Part shown: positions 40,954-49,698 of the stretch, in pieces | Position numbering within the stretch: position 1 is the stretch's first letter | Layout: each line of letters begins with the position of its first letter | Assembly: GCA_963748035.1 (NCBI GenBank) | Contig: CAVVHO010000009.1 | Span: 33,241-97,240 of the forward strand | Length of the DNA stretch: 64,000 bases | From: JADJOM01 sp963748035 | GTDB taxonomy: Bacteria > Gemmatimonadota > Gemmatimonadetes > Gemmatimonadales > GWC2-71-9 | Reading direction: 5' to 3' | Translations under genes and position numbers: made by a program | Notes under the pieces: model-generated | Database searches by the model: none | What the model saw: only the letters and a program-made list of their open reading frames with translations | What the model was told of the DNA's origin: nothing

Positions 40954-42234
40954 ATGTTCAATCCCAAGACGCATTGCGTGGTAGTGGTTGGCGCCCAATG
41001 GGGTGATGAGGGCAAGGGCAAGTTGGTGGATGTCCTGGCCGAGCGGGCCGATTTTGTGGTCCGCTATCAGGGCGGCGCCAACGCGGGCCATACGGTGTGC
41101 ATCGGGGACGCCCAATTCATCCTGCACCAGATCCCGTCAGGAATTCTGCACGAGCGCTGCACCTGCGTCGTGGGGAATGGTGTCGTGCTGGACCCGGAGA
41201 CGTTCTTCACAGAGCTCGACGGGCTCACCGGCAAGGGTGTGAACACCCAAGGCCGGATATTCATCTCCGATCGCGCGCACCTGGTGCTGCCATATCACAA
41301 GCTCCTGGACAAGGCACACGAGCGGAGCCAGAACATTGGGACCACCGGCCGCGGCATCGGGCCAGCCTATGAGGACAAGTTCGGGCGGCGGGGCGTGCGG
41401 GTCGGCGACTTGCGCCATCTGGAATCGGCCAGCGCCTTGCTCAGCGAGCGTGTGGCCAGGGCCAACCAACTGCTGGCCATGATGGGCAGCAGCGAGGTTG
41501 CCTCCGAGAAACAGCATCAGGACTTGCTCGGCCGACTCGCCCCGCGGCTCCTACCCTTGGCGGCAGATACCGGACTGATCGTGCACCGGGCCCTCAAGGA
41601 CGGGCGCCGAGTCCTGCTTGAGGGCGCGCAGGGAGCGCTGCTCGATGTCGACCACGGGACATATCCGTTCGTAACCTCCTCCAATACGACCGCTGGCGGT
41701 GCTTCGGTCGGTTCCGGCATCGGCCCGACGGCGATTGATGAGGTTCTCGGGGTCGTGAAGGCCTACACGACCCGGGTCGGCAACGGCCCCCTGCCAACTC
41801 AGGCCGAAGGGGGCGCAGAGGAGGAGCTGCGCACGCTGGGAGGTGAGTTCGGGGCGACAACCGGTCGCCCGCGGCGCTGCGGCTGGTTCGATGCGACCGT
41901 GGTGCGATACGCGGTTCGCGTAAATGGACTCACCGGTCTGGCGGTGACCAAGCTCGATGTGCTCGACACGTTCCCGAAGATACCGGTAGGCACCGACTAC
42001 CTCCTCGACGGCGAGGAATGTCCCGAGATGCCCGCAGATATTCGAGCGCTGGAGCGCGCCAAGCCCCGCTACGAAGCGTTGCCGGGTTGGCAGCGACCGA
42101 CTGGCGCCGCGCGCCGGCTCGCTGACCTGCCTCCGGAGGCCCGAGCCTATCTGGACCGGCTGCAGGATCTGTCGGGGGCTCCCATCCGATACGTCAGCGT
42201 CGGAACGCGACGGGATCAGATTATTGAAGTATGA
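40954..42234 (+). CDS. purA: Adenylosuccinate synthetase
   Basis: A 426-residue enzyme making adenylosuccinate from IMP, Asp and GTP in AMP synthesis. Motifs: GAQWGDEGKGKLVD with catalytic Asp/His region (GGANAGHTV), GTTGRGIGPAYEDK, GTYPFVTSSNTTAGG and RPRRCGWFDATVVRYA. The protein begins MFNPKTHCVVVVGAQWGDEG; no Shine-Dalgarno is seen. The C-terminus ends at VSVGTRRDQII as usual. Repeat R10 begins 4 nt after the stop. Confidence 0.97.
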   Translation: MFNPKTHCVVVVGAQWGDEGKGKLVDVLAERADFVVRYQGGANAGHTVCIGDAQFILHQIPSGILHERCTCVVGNGVVLDPETFFTELDGLTGKGVNTQGRIFISDRAHLVLPYHKLLDKAHERSQNIGTTGRGIGPAYEDKFGRRGVRVGDLRHLESASALLSERVARANQLLAMMGSSEVASEKQHQDLLGRLAPRLLPLAADTGLIVHRALKDGRRVLLEGAQGALLDVDHGTYPFVTSSNTTAGGASVGSGIGPTAIDEVLGVVKAYTTRVGNGPLPTQAEGGAEEELRTLGGEFGATTGRPRRCGWFDATVVRYAVRVNGLTGLAVTKLDVLDTFPKIPVGTDYLLDGEECPEMPADIRALERAKPRYEALPGWQRPTGAARRLADLPPEARAYLDRLQDLSGAPIRYVSVGTRRDQIIEV

Positions 42235-42237
42235 GTA

Positions 42238-42337
42238 GAGAGTACCGAGTACCGCGTACCGAGTACCGGAATCGGCTACTGACTGCTATGGCGGTAGGGC
42301 ATTCTTGTACCCGGTACTCGGTACCTACCGGTACTGA
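42238..42337 (+). repeat. heptamer hairpin array R10 (GAGTACC unit)
   Basis: The left arm is GAGTACC, GAGTACC, GCGTACC, GAGTACC (to 42270); the right arm is CCGGTACTCGGTACC, then TACCGGTACTG (42311-42336). CCGGTACTCGGTAC pairs perfectly over 14 bp with the end of the left arm. The array fills nearly the whole purA-ypdA spacer and ends 5 nt before the next ATG. Confidence 0.82.
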
Positions 42338-42342
42338 ACGCC

Positions 42343-43413
42343 ATGCCTGAACGCACGGAGCTGCTCGTAATCGGCGCCGGCCCCTGCGGGCTCGCGGTGG
42401 GCGTGGCGGCGCGGCTCGCCGGGGTTGGGTGCATTCTCCTCGATCGCCGCACGGTAGTGTCGGCGATCGAGCGCTATCCACTCAACATGACCTTCTTCTC
42501 CACCCCCGAGAAGATCGAGATCGGCGGGATTCCCTTCATCGCCAGCCACGAAAAGCCCACTCGCCGGGACGGGCTCCTCTACTACCGCCGGGTGGCTGAA
42601 CATTTTGTGCTTGACGCTCGCCCCGCCGAAGAAGCCACCGCCGTCCGCCGCGACCCCGACGGTGGATTCCAGGTGGACGTCCAGCGGCGGCACGATACTA
42701 CCCGCTACCACGCGGCGAATCTTGTGTTCGCCACCGGGTACTACGATTGGCCCAACCTGCTCGGGATTCCCGGGGAAGAGCTACCACACGTCGCCCACTA
42801 TTTCCTGGAAGGTCACCGGCATTGGCGCCAGGACGTCGTGATCATCGGGGCGGGGAACAGCGCGGTTGACGCTGCGCTGGAATGCTGGCGGGCGGGGGCG
42901 CGGGTGAGCCTGGTGCATCTCGACGAGGGTTTCGACCGCACCGTGAAGCCCTGGGTGCTGCCGGACATTACGAACCGGCTCAAGGAGGGCAGCATCCTGG
43001 CGCACTGGAAGAGCAGGGTTGTCGCGATCCGCCCCGATGTGGTCGAGATCGAACCGATTTCCGGTGGTCCGCGAAAGAGCCTCCCCGCCGATACGGTGCT
43101 TGCCATGACCGGCTACCATGCGAACACCGACCTGCTGACGGAGCTGGGCGTGCCGGTAGATCTCCGGACCGGCATCGCCGCCCATGATGAGCGGACCATG
43201 ATGACCCCGGTGCCGGGGTGCTATCTCGCCGGTGTCATCGCGAGCGGGAAGGACGCGAACCGGCTGTTCATCGAGAATGCCCGGGGGCACGGGGAGTTGA
43301 TTGTGGCAGACGTCGTGAGGCGGAGGCTGGGGGCTATCGGCTATCGGCTATCAGCTATCGGCCTGCTAAAACAGAAACCCTCCGGCGGAAATCCGGAGGG
43401 TTTCTTCTACTGA
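42343..43413 (+). CDS. YpdA-like FAD/NAD(P) oxidoreductase, C-terminus derived from repeat
   Basis: A 356-residue flavoprotein. FAD-binding VIGAGPCGLAVG is at the N-terminus, and the NAD(P)-binding VVIIGAGNSAVDAALE is at about residues 166-181; the overall pattern, including NMTFFSTPEKIEIGG, matches the YpdA family, assigned as bacillithiol disulfide reductase in Firmicutes. Whether bacillithiol is made here is not shown. The protein core ends at about VADVVRRRLG. The last ~27 residues (AIGYRLSAIGLLKQKPSGG and following) are translated from repeat R11 and the embedded terminator. Confidence 0.85.
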   Translation: MPERTELLVIGAGPCGLAVGVAARLAGVGCILLDRRTVVSAIERYPLNMTFFSTPEKIEIGGIPFIASHEKPTRRDGLLYYRRVAEHFVLDARPAEEATAVRRDPDGGFQVDVQRRHDTTRYHAANLVFATGYYDWPNLLGIPGEELPHVAHYFLEGHRHWRQDVVIIGAGNSAVDAALECWRAGARVSLVHLDEGFDRTVKPWVLPDITNRLKEGSILAHWKSRVVAIRPDVVEIEPISGGPRKSLPADTVLAMTGYHANTDLLTELGVPVDLRTGIAAHDERTMMTPVPGCYLAGVIASGKDANRLFIENARGHGELIVADVVRRRLGAIGYRLSAIGLLKQKPSGGNPEGFFY

Positions 43414-43450
43414 CAGCCGATAGCCGATAACTGATAGCTGATAGCCGCGG
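43331..43450 (+). repeat. heptamer hairpin array R11 (GCTATCG unit) enclosing a terminator
   Basis: The left arm is GCTATCG, GCTATCG, GCTATCA, GCTATCG (43332-43363) and is inside the ypdA-like reading frame. The right arm is AGCCGAT, AGCCGAT, AACTGAT, AGCTGAT, AGCCGC (43415-43448), up to the stop of the convergent pilus gene. The arms are complementary with about four differences. A perfect terminator sits in the loop. Confidence 0.85.
43375..43408. terminator. bidirectional intrinsic terminator inside R11
   Basis: AAACCCTCCGG (43375-43385) pairs perfectly with CCGGAGGGTTT (43393-43403), loop CGGAAAT, followed by CTTCT on the plus strand and preceded by TAAAACAG, so both strands have a T-rich tail. 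It lies between convergent genes, but on the plus strand it falls inside the ypdA-like coding sequence, before its TGA at 43411-43413. Confidence 0.85.
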
Positions 43451-45424
43451 CTAGTTCTGATTCGCCGCGTACCACGCCGCCACGTCGAACCGGGTCGGAT
43501 CCAGCTCATAGAAGCGGTTCCGCACGAATATCCCAGTCGTCGGGTAGTAGGGCGGGGGATCGGTCGCGCCGCAGGCGTCATACTGGTAGCGCTTGATATA
43601 CCCTTCACCGCTCGTGAGGCCGACGGCGCCTCGGCGTTCCTGAATGATGCCGCCATAGGTGTTGAGGCAGCCGCGGCCGGCGGTGAAGTCGCCGCCGTTG
43701 ATGCAGTGCTCCTTGTTGTTCGTACCCAGGCTGTTCTCCTCGGCGCCAAAGGTCTTGAGCGTCAGGAAGAAACCGTGAATTGTCTCGTCCGTCGGAGTCT
43801 TGTAGCTCCGGAAGGCGTTGCCGCTTGGAGCTGTCTGGATGGAGCCGTCCTCATCCTTCTGCTGGGGCGCGTTGAGAGTGTTGTTCGCGACGATAACGGC
43901 CTTCCCCGAAAAATATCCGGCGATATCACCCGTGGTGCAATCGCGGGTGGCGGGATTCTGGAAGTAGGTGACATCACTGCCGAAGACGATGTTACCGTTG
44001 GCGGCGAGGGTCACCCGTCCGCGAATCACTCCGTCCGTGATCACGTTGCCGTCAACGAAGATCACGCCCTTGAAGTTGACGTTAAAGGCTCGGCTGAGCG
44101 GAAACAGGATAAGCCTGTCGTTCCGGGCCGCGATCGCGGGCACCGCTCCGAGAGCGGCTTGGATCGCCGCCGGGGCCTGAACCCAGGTTCCGCCATCCGG
44201 ATGGCGCGCGGTGGCAATGGTTGGCGACACCCAACTGGCGCCGGAATTCGGATAGGTCAGGAGCGAGTCGCCGCCGAGATAACACTTGAGGCCGGCCGCC
44301 GGCCGGGCCGGATTCGTTATCAGGGTATTCCCGGGCCCGGCCCCAGCTGACACGATCAACGCGGAGTCCCGTCGGGCCTTGATGTTGGCATTCGTGTTGC
44401 CGCCAACTGCGTGCTTGTGGTTCACGTCGGCTGAAGTCACGTCGTGGTTGAACGCGGCCAGAAAGACGCCGTTGGCTGCATCGCCGCAGTTCTTCGAGAG
44501 TTCAAGGAAGGTCCCCGATGCACCGCCGGCCAGTGGCAGGCTCGCGGAGACGAACTGCTCCGGATTGGCGATTGCAGTCCCGGCCTGGTAAACCGAGAAG
44601 AAGCCCTGTACGCCGCCGAAGGCCACACCGAGATCAATCGTAAGAAAGTGCACCCGCGTGCGGGCCTCACCGAGTCCGCCGGCCATGGAGCCGGCGAACC
44701 GAGTGGTACCGACCTGGGCCAAGCTGTCGAGCTTGTTGAGATCGGCGACCGTGGGCATCGGGATACGGGCGACGCTGAGCTGGGGCGGCACATTGAACTG
44801 CCCATTGCCCTGATTCTGGATACTGGCGGCCGCGGAGGTGACCTGATCGAAGAACGTGACCGCGGGATTCAATGCGGTGCTGATCTTAATCTGGTCGTTG
44901 GAATGGACCGGTCCGCGGAGCTGGTCGCCGCCACCAAACACGATGGTGTTCGCGGCGGTGTCGGTCTCGAAATTGGTAAAGTACGCAAACTTGGAAAAGC
45001 TCTCCTGATTCACCTCGAGCCGACGTACAACCTTGTTGTTGAAGCTGTCCCGCGCGATGCTGATGATGCTCCCCACCACGCCGTACTGACCACTGGTGAT
45101 GCCACTCGGGCCGACATACGTGGACCGGGTCACCTTGGGGATCGTGGTGTTGCTGGCGTCCTTGACGGCCGCGTTGGTTTCGATCGCCGTGAACCCTACG
45201 GTGGGGTACAGGGCTCGGGTGGTGTTCAACCGGCTACGGGCCTCCTCGAGGCCGGCCAGCGCCGCGGCATCGACGATCGCCGCCCGTTCGGAATTCTTCC
45301 CGATCAGGTTGGCATTGAGCGTCATCATCGCGGCAGAGATCGCGATGGCGCTCACCGCGAACGCCACCAGCAGCGTCGTGAGCAGCGCGATGCCGCGCTC
45401 GTCTCGGGTCAGGCGGGCAAACAT
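43451..45424 (-). CDS. Type IV pilus minor component, PilX-N-terminal-like, large
   Basis: A 657-residue protein starting MFARLTRDERGIALLTTLLVAFAVSA, a PilX-type N-terminus with one transmembrane helix and a short basic leader instead of a FTLxE prepilin motif. The rest (about residues 110-657) is Thr/Ala/Gly-rich, extracellular-looking and not recognised; it includes several Cys near the C-terminus. ATG 45424 is chosen; the longer opening from 45682 overlaps the pilW-like gene. It is last in a four-gene minus-strand pilus operon. Confidence 0.75.
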   Translation of the reverse strand: MFARLTRDERGIALLTTLLVAFAVSAIAISAAMMTLNANLIGKNSERAAIVDAAALAGLEEARSRLNTTRALYPTVGFTAIETNAAVKDASNTTIPKVTRSTYVGPSGITSGQYGVVGSIISIARDSFNNKVVRRLEVNQESFSKFAYFTNFETDTAANTIVFGGGDQLRGPVHSNDQIKISTALNPAVTFFDQVTSAAASIQNQGNGQFNVPPQLSVARIPMPTVADLNKLDSLAQVGTTRFAGSMAGGLGEARTRVHFLTIDLGVAFGGVQGFFSVYQAGTAIANPEQFVSASLPLAGGASGTFLELSKNCGDAANGVFLAAFNHDVTSADVNHKHAVGGNTNANIKARRDSALIVSAGAGPGNTLITNPARPAAGLKCYLGGDSLLTYPNSGASWVSPTIATARHPDGGTWVQAPAAIQAALGAVPAIAARNDRLILFPLSRAFNVNFKGVIFVDGNVITDGVIRGRVTLAANGNIVFGSDVTYFQNPATRDCTTGDIAGYFSGKAVIVANNTLNAPQQKDEDGSIQTAPSGNAFRSYKTPTDETIHGFFLTLKTFGAEENSLGTNNKEHCINGGDFTAGRGCLNTYGGIIQERRGAVGLTSGEGYIKRYQYDACGATDPPPYYPTTGIFVRNRFYELDPTRFDVAAWYAANQN

Positions 45425-45443
45425 GTTCGATCCTCCGGCCGCA

Positions 45444-46625
45444 TTACGGCCCAACGGGTGCGTTGACCGTCGACATAGTCGAAAGCGACGGGGTACAATC
45501 CTGCGCAGCGAGACCGTACTGGTAGCCCGGGAGGTGCCCCGGAAGCGCGGTCTGGTCCTGGTAACTTGGCGCAACTGGGCCGGCCGCGACGGTCGCGATC
45601 GGTTCGTCCCATATAAGGGCTCCGACGTCCCGGCGCCAGATGACATAGGCGCGGACATCGGATTCGCCGCCGGTCTCGTCAATCGCCCGGTTCCAGGTGA
45701 TCACCATTGTGGTTTCCGGGACCGCATTGATGACCCAAGTCGCGACGGGGACGTTGCCGAGGATTGGGGTATCGCCACAGCTGGTCACTTTCTTGGTCGC
45801 AACGTTCGGCATCGGCACCATGAAGGAGATCGCCCGGGTGCGGAGATCGGCTCCGGTGAGTCCATTGGTGACGGTAAAGGCAACCTCGACTACGGCGAGG
45901 CTGTCCACTCGGGCCGCGACCCCAATGTCCGTTGCCGAGCCATGGATCGCCTGCGTGTGGCGGATCGGCATCCAGTTTGTCGGAACCGTATCCAGCGAGG
46001 ATTGCCCGGTGCCCGCGACCGGGATCCGCTTGTAGTAGTAGCGGAAGAAGTTCCGTCCGGCGGTCAGGGTGACGTTTCGGATCACGACCTCAGGCGGTGC
46101 GTCGTTGATCTGCCGAAGGAGGAGGTAGTCGTTGGCCACGGTCGTCGTGGTCGAGTCCAGGGTGAAGAACCAGGCGATAGTCTCGGCCGGGCTATTGATC
46201 GCGGTGTTGCCCAGCGCGGAATAGCTCGAGTCGGGGTACATGAAGGCCGGGCTCGTGCCTGGCAGAGCGAACCGGTCGGCTGGCGTCAAAGCGTTCACTT
46301 GCCCAGTCGGCAGGCCAGGGTTGTAGTACACGGTGTACAGGCTGTCGGTGTTGGAGGCGTAGTCGGCGCTGAAAATGAACGACGACGTCCCCGCGTAGAG
46401 CACCGCTGGTTGCTTGAAGGGCACATTGGCCCCGGCCATCCGGACTTCCTGCTCGAGCAAGGCGCCGGCGAAGCTCAGGTTCTGGAGCATCCCCATGTCC
46501 ACCGAATTGCGGTCCATTCCTTTGGACTGCTTGGAGAGGAAGCCCAGGGCCCCGCCGAGAACGATCGAGAACACCGTAATCGCGATCAGCATCTCGATCA
46601 GGGTCATACCACGACGATCCGACAT
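45444..46625 (-). CDS. PilW-like prepilin
   Basis: A 393-residue prepilin. The N-terminus MSDRRG-MTLIEMLIAITVFSIVL is a class III signal with cleavage after Gly and a conserved Glu at +5 of the mature protein. The large C-terminal domain is typical in size for PilW. It includes a stretch (SVLGTVINAV-like PVATWVINAVPETTMVIT) resembling a fibronectin III module. It lies 17 nt downstream of the PilV-like gene and 19 nt before the PilX-like gene in the same operon. Confidence 0.8.
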   Translation of the reverse strand: MSDRRGMTLIEMLIAITVFSIVLGGALGFLSKQSKGMDRNSVDMGMLQNLSFAGALLEQEVRMAGANVPFKQPAVLYAGTSSFIFSADYASNTDSLYTVYYNPGLPTGQVNALTPADRFALPGTSPAFMYPDSSYSALGNTAINSPAETIAWFFTLDSTTTTVANDYLLLRQINDAPPEVVIRNVTLTAGRNFFRYYYKRIPVAGTGQSSLDTVPTNWMPIRHTQAIHGSATDIGVAARVDSLAVVEVAFTVTNGLTGADLRTRAISFMVPMPNVATKKVTSCGDTPILGNVPVATWVINAVPETTMVITWNRAIDETGGESDVRAYVIWRRDVGALIWDEPIATVAAGPVAPSYQDQTALPGHLPGYQYGLAAQDCTPSLSTMSTVNAPVGP

Positions 46626-46642
46626 TTCCGTCCTCCCGCCTG

Positions 46643-47044
46643 TTACTTGGCGACCGTGATTGTGCGGCTGACCTGCGGCGACAGCGCGGTTGCCGTGACC
46701 ACCACCGTGATGCGTTTGTAGTCGTTCAGCGTATCGGCCACGCCGGAGAGCGAGGCATCACCCACTACTGTCGTGGTGCGGGTGAAGCTGTACGTCCCCA
46801 GTCCTGAGACGGTGCCCTTGCACTTTCCGGCGCCGGTCGAGTCGAGTGCGATGTAATTCGGCTCCGACCGGCAGCGCGCGATCCAGGCATCCGCGAGCGC
46901 GTTGGCCTCGTTCCGGACCCGATTGGTCGACACGGCGCGGGTGAACCGAATGCCCGCGTAGGGGACGATCAGTAGCGAGATCGACAGAATGACGACCGCG
47001 ATGGCTACTTCGATGAGTGTGAACCCTGCCGTAGTGCGTCGCAT
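46643..47044 (-). CDS. PilV-like prepilin
   Basis: A 133-residue minor pilin starting MRRTTAGFTLIEVAIAVVIL, a canonical G-FTLIE prepilin peptidase site. Two Cys (RCRSEP and GKCKG) may form a disulfide. Start ATG 47044 shares one base with the stop of the preceding FimT/GspH-like gene (TGATG). A longer opening from 47125 overlaps that gene and has no prepilin start. Confidence 0.8.
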   Translation of the reverse strand: MRRTTAGFTLIEVAIAVVILSISLLIVPYAGIRFTRAVSTNRVRNEANALADAWIARCRSEPNYIALDSTGAGKCKGTVSGLGTYSFTRTTTVVGDASLSGVADTLNDYKRITVVVTATALSPQVSRTITVAK

Positions 47045-47631
47045 CAGAACCCCCGTACCCAGGCGGTACCGTTCCAGCGGAGCCACTCGGCACGTCCGGT
47101 GGCCCGAACCAGTTCCATCGCCCACGTCTCGTTTTGGTGTCGCGGAGCCCCAGCCATCGCCTTGGCCGTGCTCAGGTACAACCCACCGAATTCCTTAGCG
47201 CTGCCGTTGCGGTAAAGCACCATCGCCGGCAGGCCCGTGCTGAGCTCGGTCGTGCTGAAGTTGACGGGGTTCGCCCCGAAGGCGCGCGCCGGTACAGCAG
47301 CCGGCTTCCCAAACACGATCTCTTCGCCGACCGGAATGATCCGCACCCGCTCGTTGTTGTTGATCCGTACATCATTGGTCGAGTCGTACAGGACCCGAAG
47401 GGCCCGCCCTGGGACGTCGACCATGATCACCATGTTGTGCTGCCTGCCGATCGCTTCGCGCTGGAAGGCAAGCATCGTCGTGCCCAGCCCCTGAATGGCC
47501 GCCTTGGACCGGAGGCCCGAGAGATTGATCCTCGGCAGCGCGATCGCGGCCAGAATGCCGATCATCGCGACGACGATCAACATCTCGACCAGTGTGAAGC
47601 CCGCACGGCGGCGGGGTAGCCCTGTCTGCAT
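47044..47631 (-). CDS. GspH/FimT-like pseudopilin
   Basis: A 195-residue prepilin starting MQTGLPRRRAGFTLVEMLIV, then VAMIGILAAIALPRI. The G-FTLVE cleavage site and conserved Glu are present. The globular part (about 150 residues) matches GspH/FimT in size. It is first in the minus-strand operon, so initiation complexes (FimT, PilV, PilW, PilX) appear grouped together. Start ATG 47631 gives the proper leader; the opening from 47766 is only upstream sequence. Confidence 0.82.
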   Translation of the reverse strand: MQTGLPRRRAGFTLVEMLIVVAMIGILAAIALPRINLSGLRSKAAIQGLGTTMLAFQREAIGRQHNMVIMVDVPGRALRVLYDSTNDVRINNNERVRIIPVGEEIVFGKPAAVPARAFGANPVNFSTTELSTGLPAMVLYRNGSAKEFGGLYLSTAKAMAGAPRHQNETWAMELVRATGRAEWLRWNGTAWVRGF

Positions 47632-48200
47632 GTGCACTCCACGGTGGCTCGAGGGGCCGGGCAGCCAGCAACCCGGATGTACGCCATCTGGCCGACTCCC
47701 TGAGAAGCTAAGGAATCGGCTGCGCGGCCAGCAACGCGACCCGGCCCGAGCCAAGCAATTCTCCATCGTTTGAAACAGAGGCCTCGGAGACGGGTCCTAT
47801 GCTGCGCCTGGCTCGTGTTGCAAGAGAGTGAGCCAAGTCACCTTTCCAGTTGTGTCCCGCCGTCCGTACCGATCTACGTCCGGCTGTAGGGGCAAGAAGC
47901 ACGCCCCCGGGGGCAGTTCACGGATGTCAAGGCTCGGTCGAGACTTGGAGTGTTGTCGCGGGATCCCCGCCACAGGGCGGAACCTCGCAAACCGCCGCGA
48001 AGCGCTTGTCCCGCTTCAACTTGGGTCAAAATGACCCGCCCGCCGCACGCCGCCCTGCTTGAACAGTATGACACCGGTCACGATCTCACAAGCGATTACC
48101 CGGCAAGGAGTTGGCAGCCGAACCGCTTGCTCGGGAGCGACCGGCCTTCTAGCTTTGTCCCCTCTCGTGAGCTGACCCCCCGATACCCCTTCGACGCGCG
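47632..48200. other. 569-nt divergent intergenic region
   Basis: This separates the minus-strand pilus operon from plus-strand glyS. It holds a perfect palindrome GCCCCCGGGGGC (47903-47914), an inverted repeat GGGTCA-AAA-TGACCC (48023-48037) that looks operator-like, and a candidate glyS promoter near its 3' end. No sigma54 site, T-box or tRNA is recognised. Short openings here have no recognisable product. Confidence 0.5.
48127..48155 (+). promoter_or_regulatory. candidate glyS promoter
   Basis: TTGCTC (48127-48132), 17-bp spacer and TAGCTT (48150-48155). The -10 is identical to those proposed for rpsL and trpS. Here a leader of about 40 nt would precede the ATG at 48201. Confidence 0.45.
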
Positions 48201-49532
48201 ATGGCCGACACCACTCTCATGGACAAGCTCGTGTCGCTCTGCAAGCGGCGCGGATTCGTCTTTCAGTCTTCGGAGATCTACGGCGGACTCGGATCCATTT
48301 GGGACTACGGACCGCTCGGCGTGGAACTCAAGAAGAACGTCAAGGACCGCTGGTGGCGGGCCATGGTCCACGCGCGGGACGACATCGAGGGCCTCGATGC
48401 GGCCATCCTGATGCATCCCAAGGTCTGGGAAGCGTCGGGCCACGTCGCCGGCTTCACCGATCCGCTCATCGATTGCAAGCAGTGCAAGCAGCGTTTCCGG
48501 GCCGATGACAAGCGGATCAAGGGGACGCCGGGGCAGCCGGACTCCCAGTGCCCGGTCTGCGGCACCAAGGGGAGCCTCACCGAGCCGCGGCTGTTCAACC
48601 TCATGTTCAAGACCTTCATGGGGCCGGTGGAGGAACAGGCTGCGGTGGTCTACCTGCGTCCGGAGACGGCGCAGGGGATCTACGTGAATTACCAGAACGT
48701 CCTCAACGCGTCCCGCCAGCGGGTGCCATTCGGGATCGCGCAGATCGGGAAAGCGTTCCGCAACGAGATCACGCCGGGAAACTTCATTTTCAGGACCCGG
48801 GAGTTCGAGCAGATGGAGATGCAGTTCTTCGTCAAGCCGGGCACCGACGAGGAGTGGTTCGAGCGCTGGCGCGAGTGGCGCTTGGAGTGGCACCATAACA
48901 TCGGGCTCGCTCCGGCCCGGCTCCGCTGGCATCAACACGGGCCGGGCGAGCTGGCCCACTATGCCAAGGCTGCGTTCGACATCGAGTACGAATTCCCCTT
49001 CGGCTGGAACGAGATCGAAGGCATTCACAATCGCAGTGACTACGACCTCGGCCGCCACCAGGAGTCTTCGGGGAAGAAGCTCGAGTACTTCGACCAGGCC
49101 GCCAACGAGCACTATCTCCCCTTCATTGTGGAGACTTCCGCGGGCGCCGACCGCGTGACGCTCACCCTTCTGGTGGATGCCTATCGTGAGGAAGAGGTCG
49201 AGGGGGAGAAGCGAGTCGTTTTGGGGTTCCATCCCAGCGTGGCGCCCATCAAGGCGGCAGTATTCCCCTTGGTGAAGAAGGACGGGATGCCAGAGCTTGC
49301 GGATCGCATTTTCCACGATTTGAAGAAGCAGTTTCCCTCATTCTACGACGACAGCGGGGCCATCGGGCGTCGCTATCGCCGGATGGACGAAGCGGGGACC
49401 CCGTTCTGCTGCACCATCGATGGGCAGACCCTCCAGGATGGCACCGTTACGATCCGGGAACGGGATGCAATGACCCAGGTGCGCGTGCATCAGGATCAAC
49501 TCGGGGGTTGGATTCAAGAGCGTTTGAGATAG
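48201..49532 (+). CDS. glyS: Glycyl-tRNA synthetase (alpha2, eukaryote/archaeal-like type)
   Basis: A 443-residue class II synthetase of the single-chain dimeric type, also called glyQS. Motifs: GGLGSIWDYGPLGVELKKN near the start, zinc-binding-like CKQC and CPVC pairs in the insertion, RPETAQGIYVNYQNVL (motif 2 region) and AGADRVTLTLLVDAY with HPSVAPIKAAV. The anticodon-binding domain ends the protein. It is unlike the GlyQ/GlyS heterotetramer. No T-box is seen upstream. Confidence 0.96.
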   Translation: MADTTLMDKLVSLCKRRGFVFQSSEIYGGLGSIWDYGPLGVELKKNVKDRWWRAMVHARDDIEGLDAAILMHPKVWEASGHVAGFTDPLIDCKQCKQRFRADDKRIKGTPGQPDSQCPVCGTKGSLTEPRLFNLMFKTFMGPVEEQAAVVYLRPETAQGIYVNYQNVLNASRQRVPFGIAQIGKAFRNEITPGNFIFRTREFEQMEMQFFVKPGTDEEWFERWREWRLEWHHNIGLAPARLRWHQHGPGELAHYAKAAFDIEYEFPFGWNEIEGIHNRSDYDLGRHQESSGKKLEYFDQAANEHYLPFIVETSAGADRVTLTLLVDAYREEEVEGEKRVVLGFHPSVAPIKAAVFPLVKKDGMPELADRIFHDLKKQFPSFYDDSGAIGRRYRRMDEAGTPFCCTIDGQTLQDGTVTIRERDAMTQVRVHQDQLGGWIQERLR

Positions 49533-49537
49533 GGCGG

Positions 49538-49571
49538 GGTACTTAGTACTGAGTACTAAGTACCGAGTACC
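49538..49571 (+). repeat. self-palindromic heptamer array R12 (GTACTNA unit)
   Basis: Five tandem units: GTACTTA, GTACTGA, GTACTAA, GTACCGA, GTACC. GGTACTTAGTAC (49538-49549) and GTACTAAGTACC (49553-49564) form a perfect 12-bp hairpin with loop TGA. It starts 5 nt after the glyS stop. The rest of the spacer to 49698 shows only an AGGAG before the next ATG. Confidence 0.8.
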
Positions 49572-49698
49572 ATTCCCTCAGTTGGCGCTGGACCGTTCGC
49601 CGTATCCCCGGTCACCTTCGCCGAGCCGCCGCACCGAAACTTTCGCAGGGCATCAGCGTATCACCGGCAGCCCCATTCCTTTCTTCAGGAGTCCTCTG

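Noticed and set aside
44444..46721. Plus-strand open frames opposite the PilX-like and PilW-like genes
   Set aside because: The minus-strand prepilin signal motifs and the operon arrangement are decisive; the plus-strand translations have no family features.
47767..48200. T-box leader of glyS
   Set aside because: No T-box consensus or specifier-loop arrangement was found.
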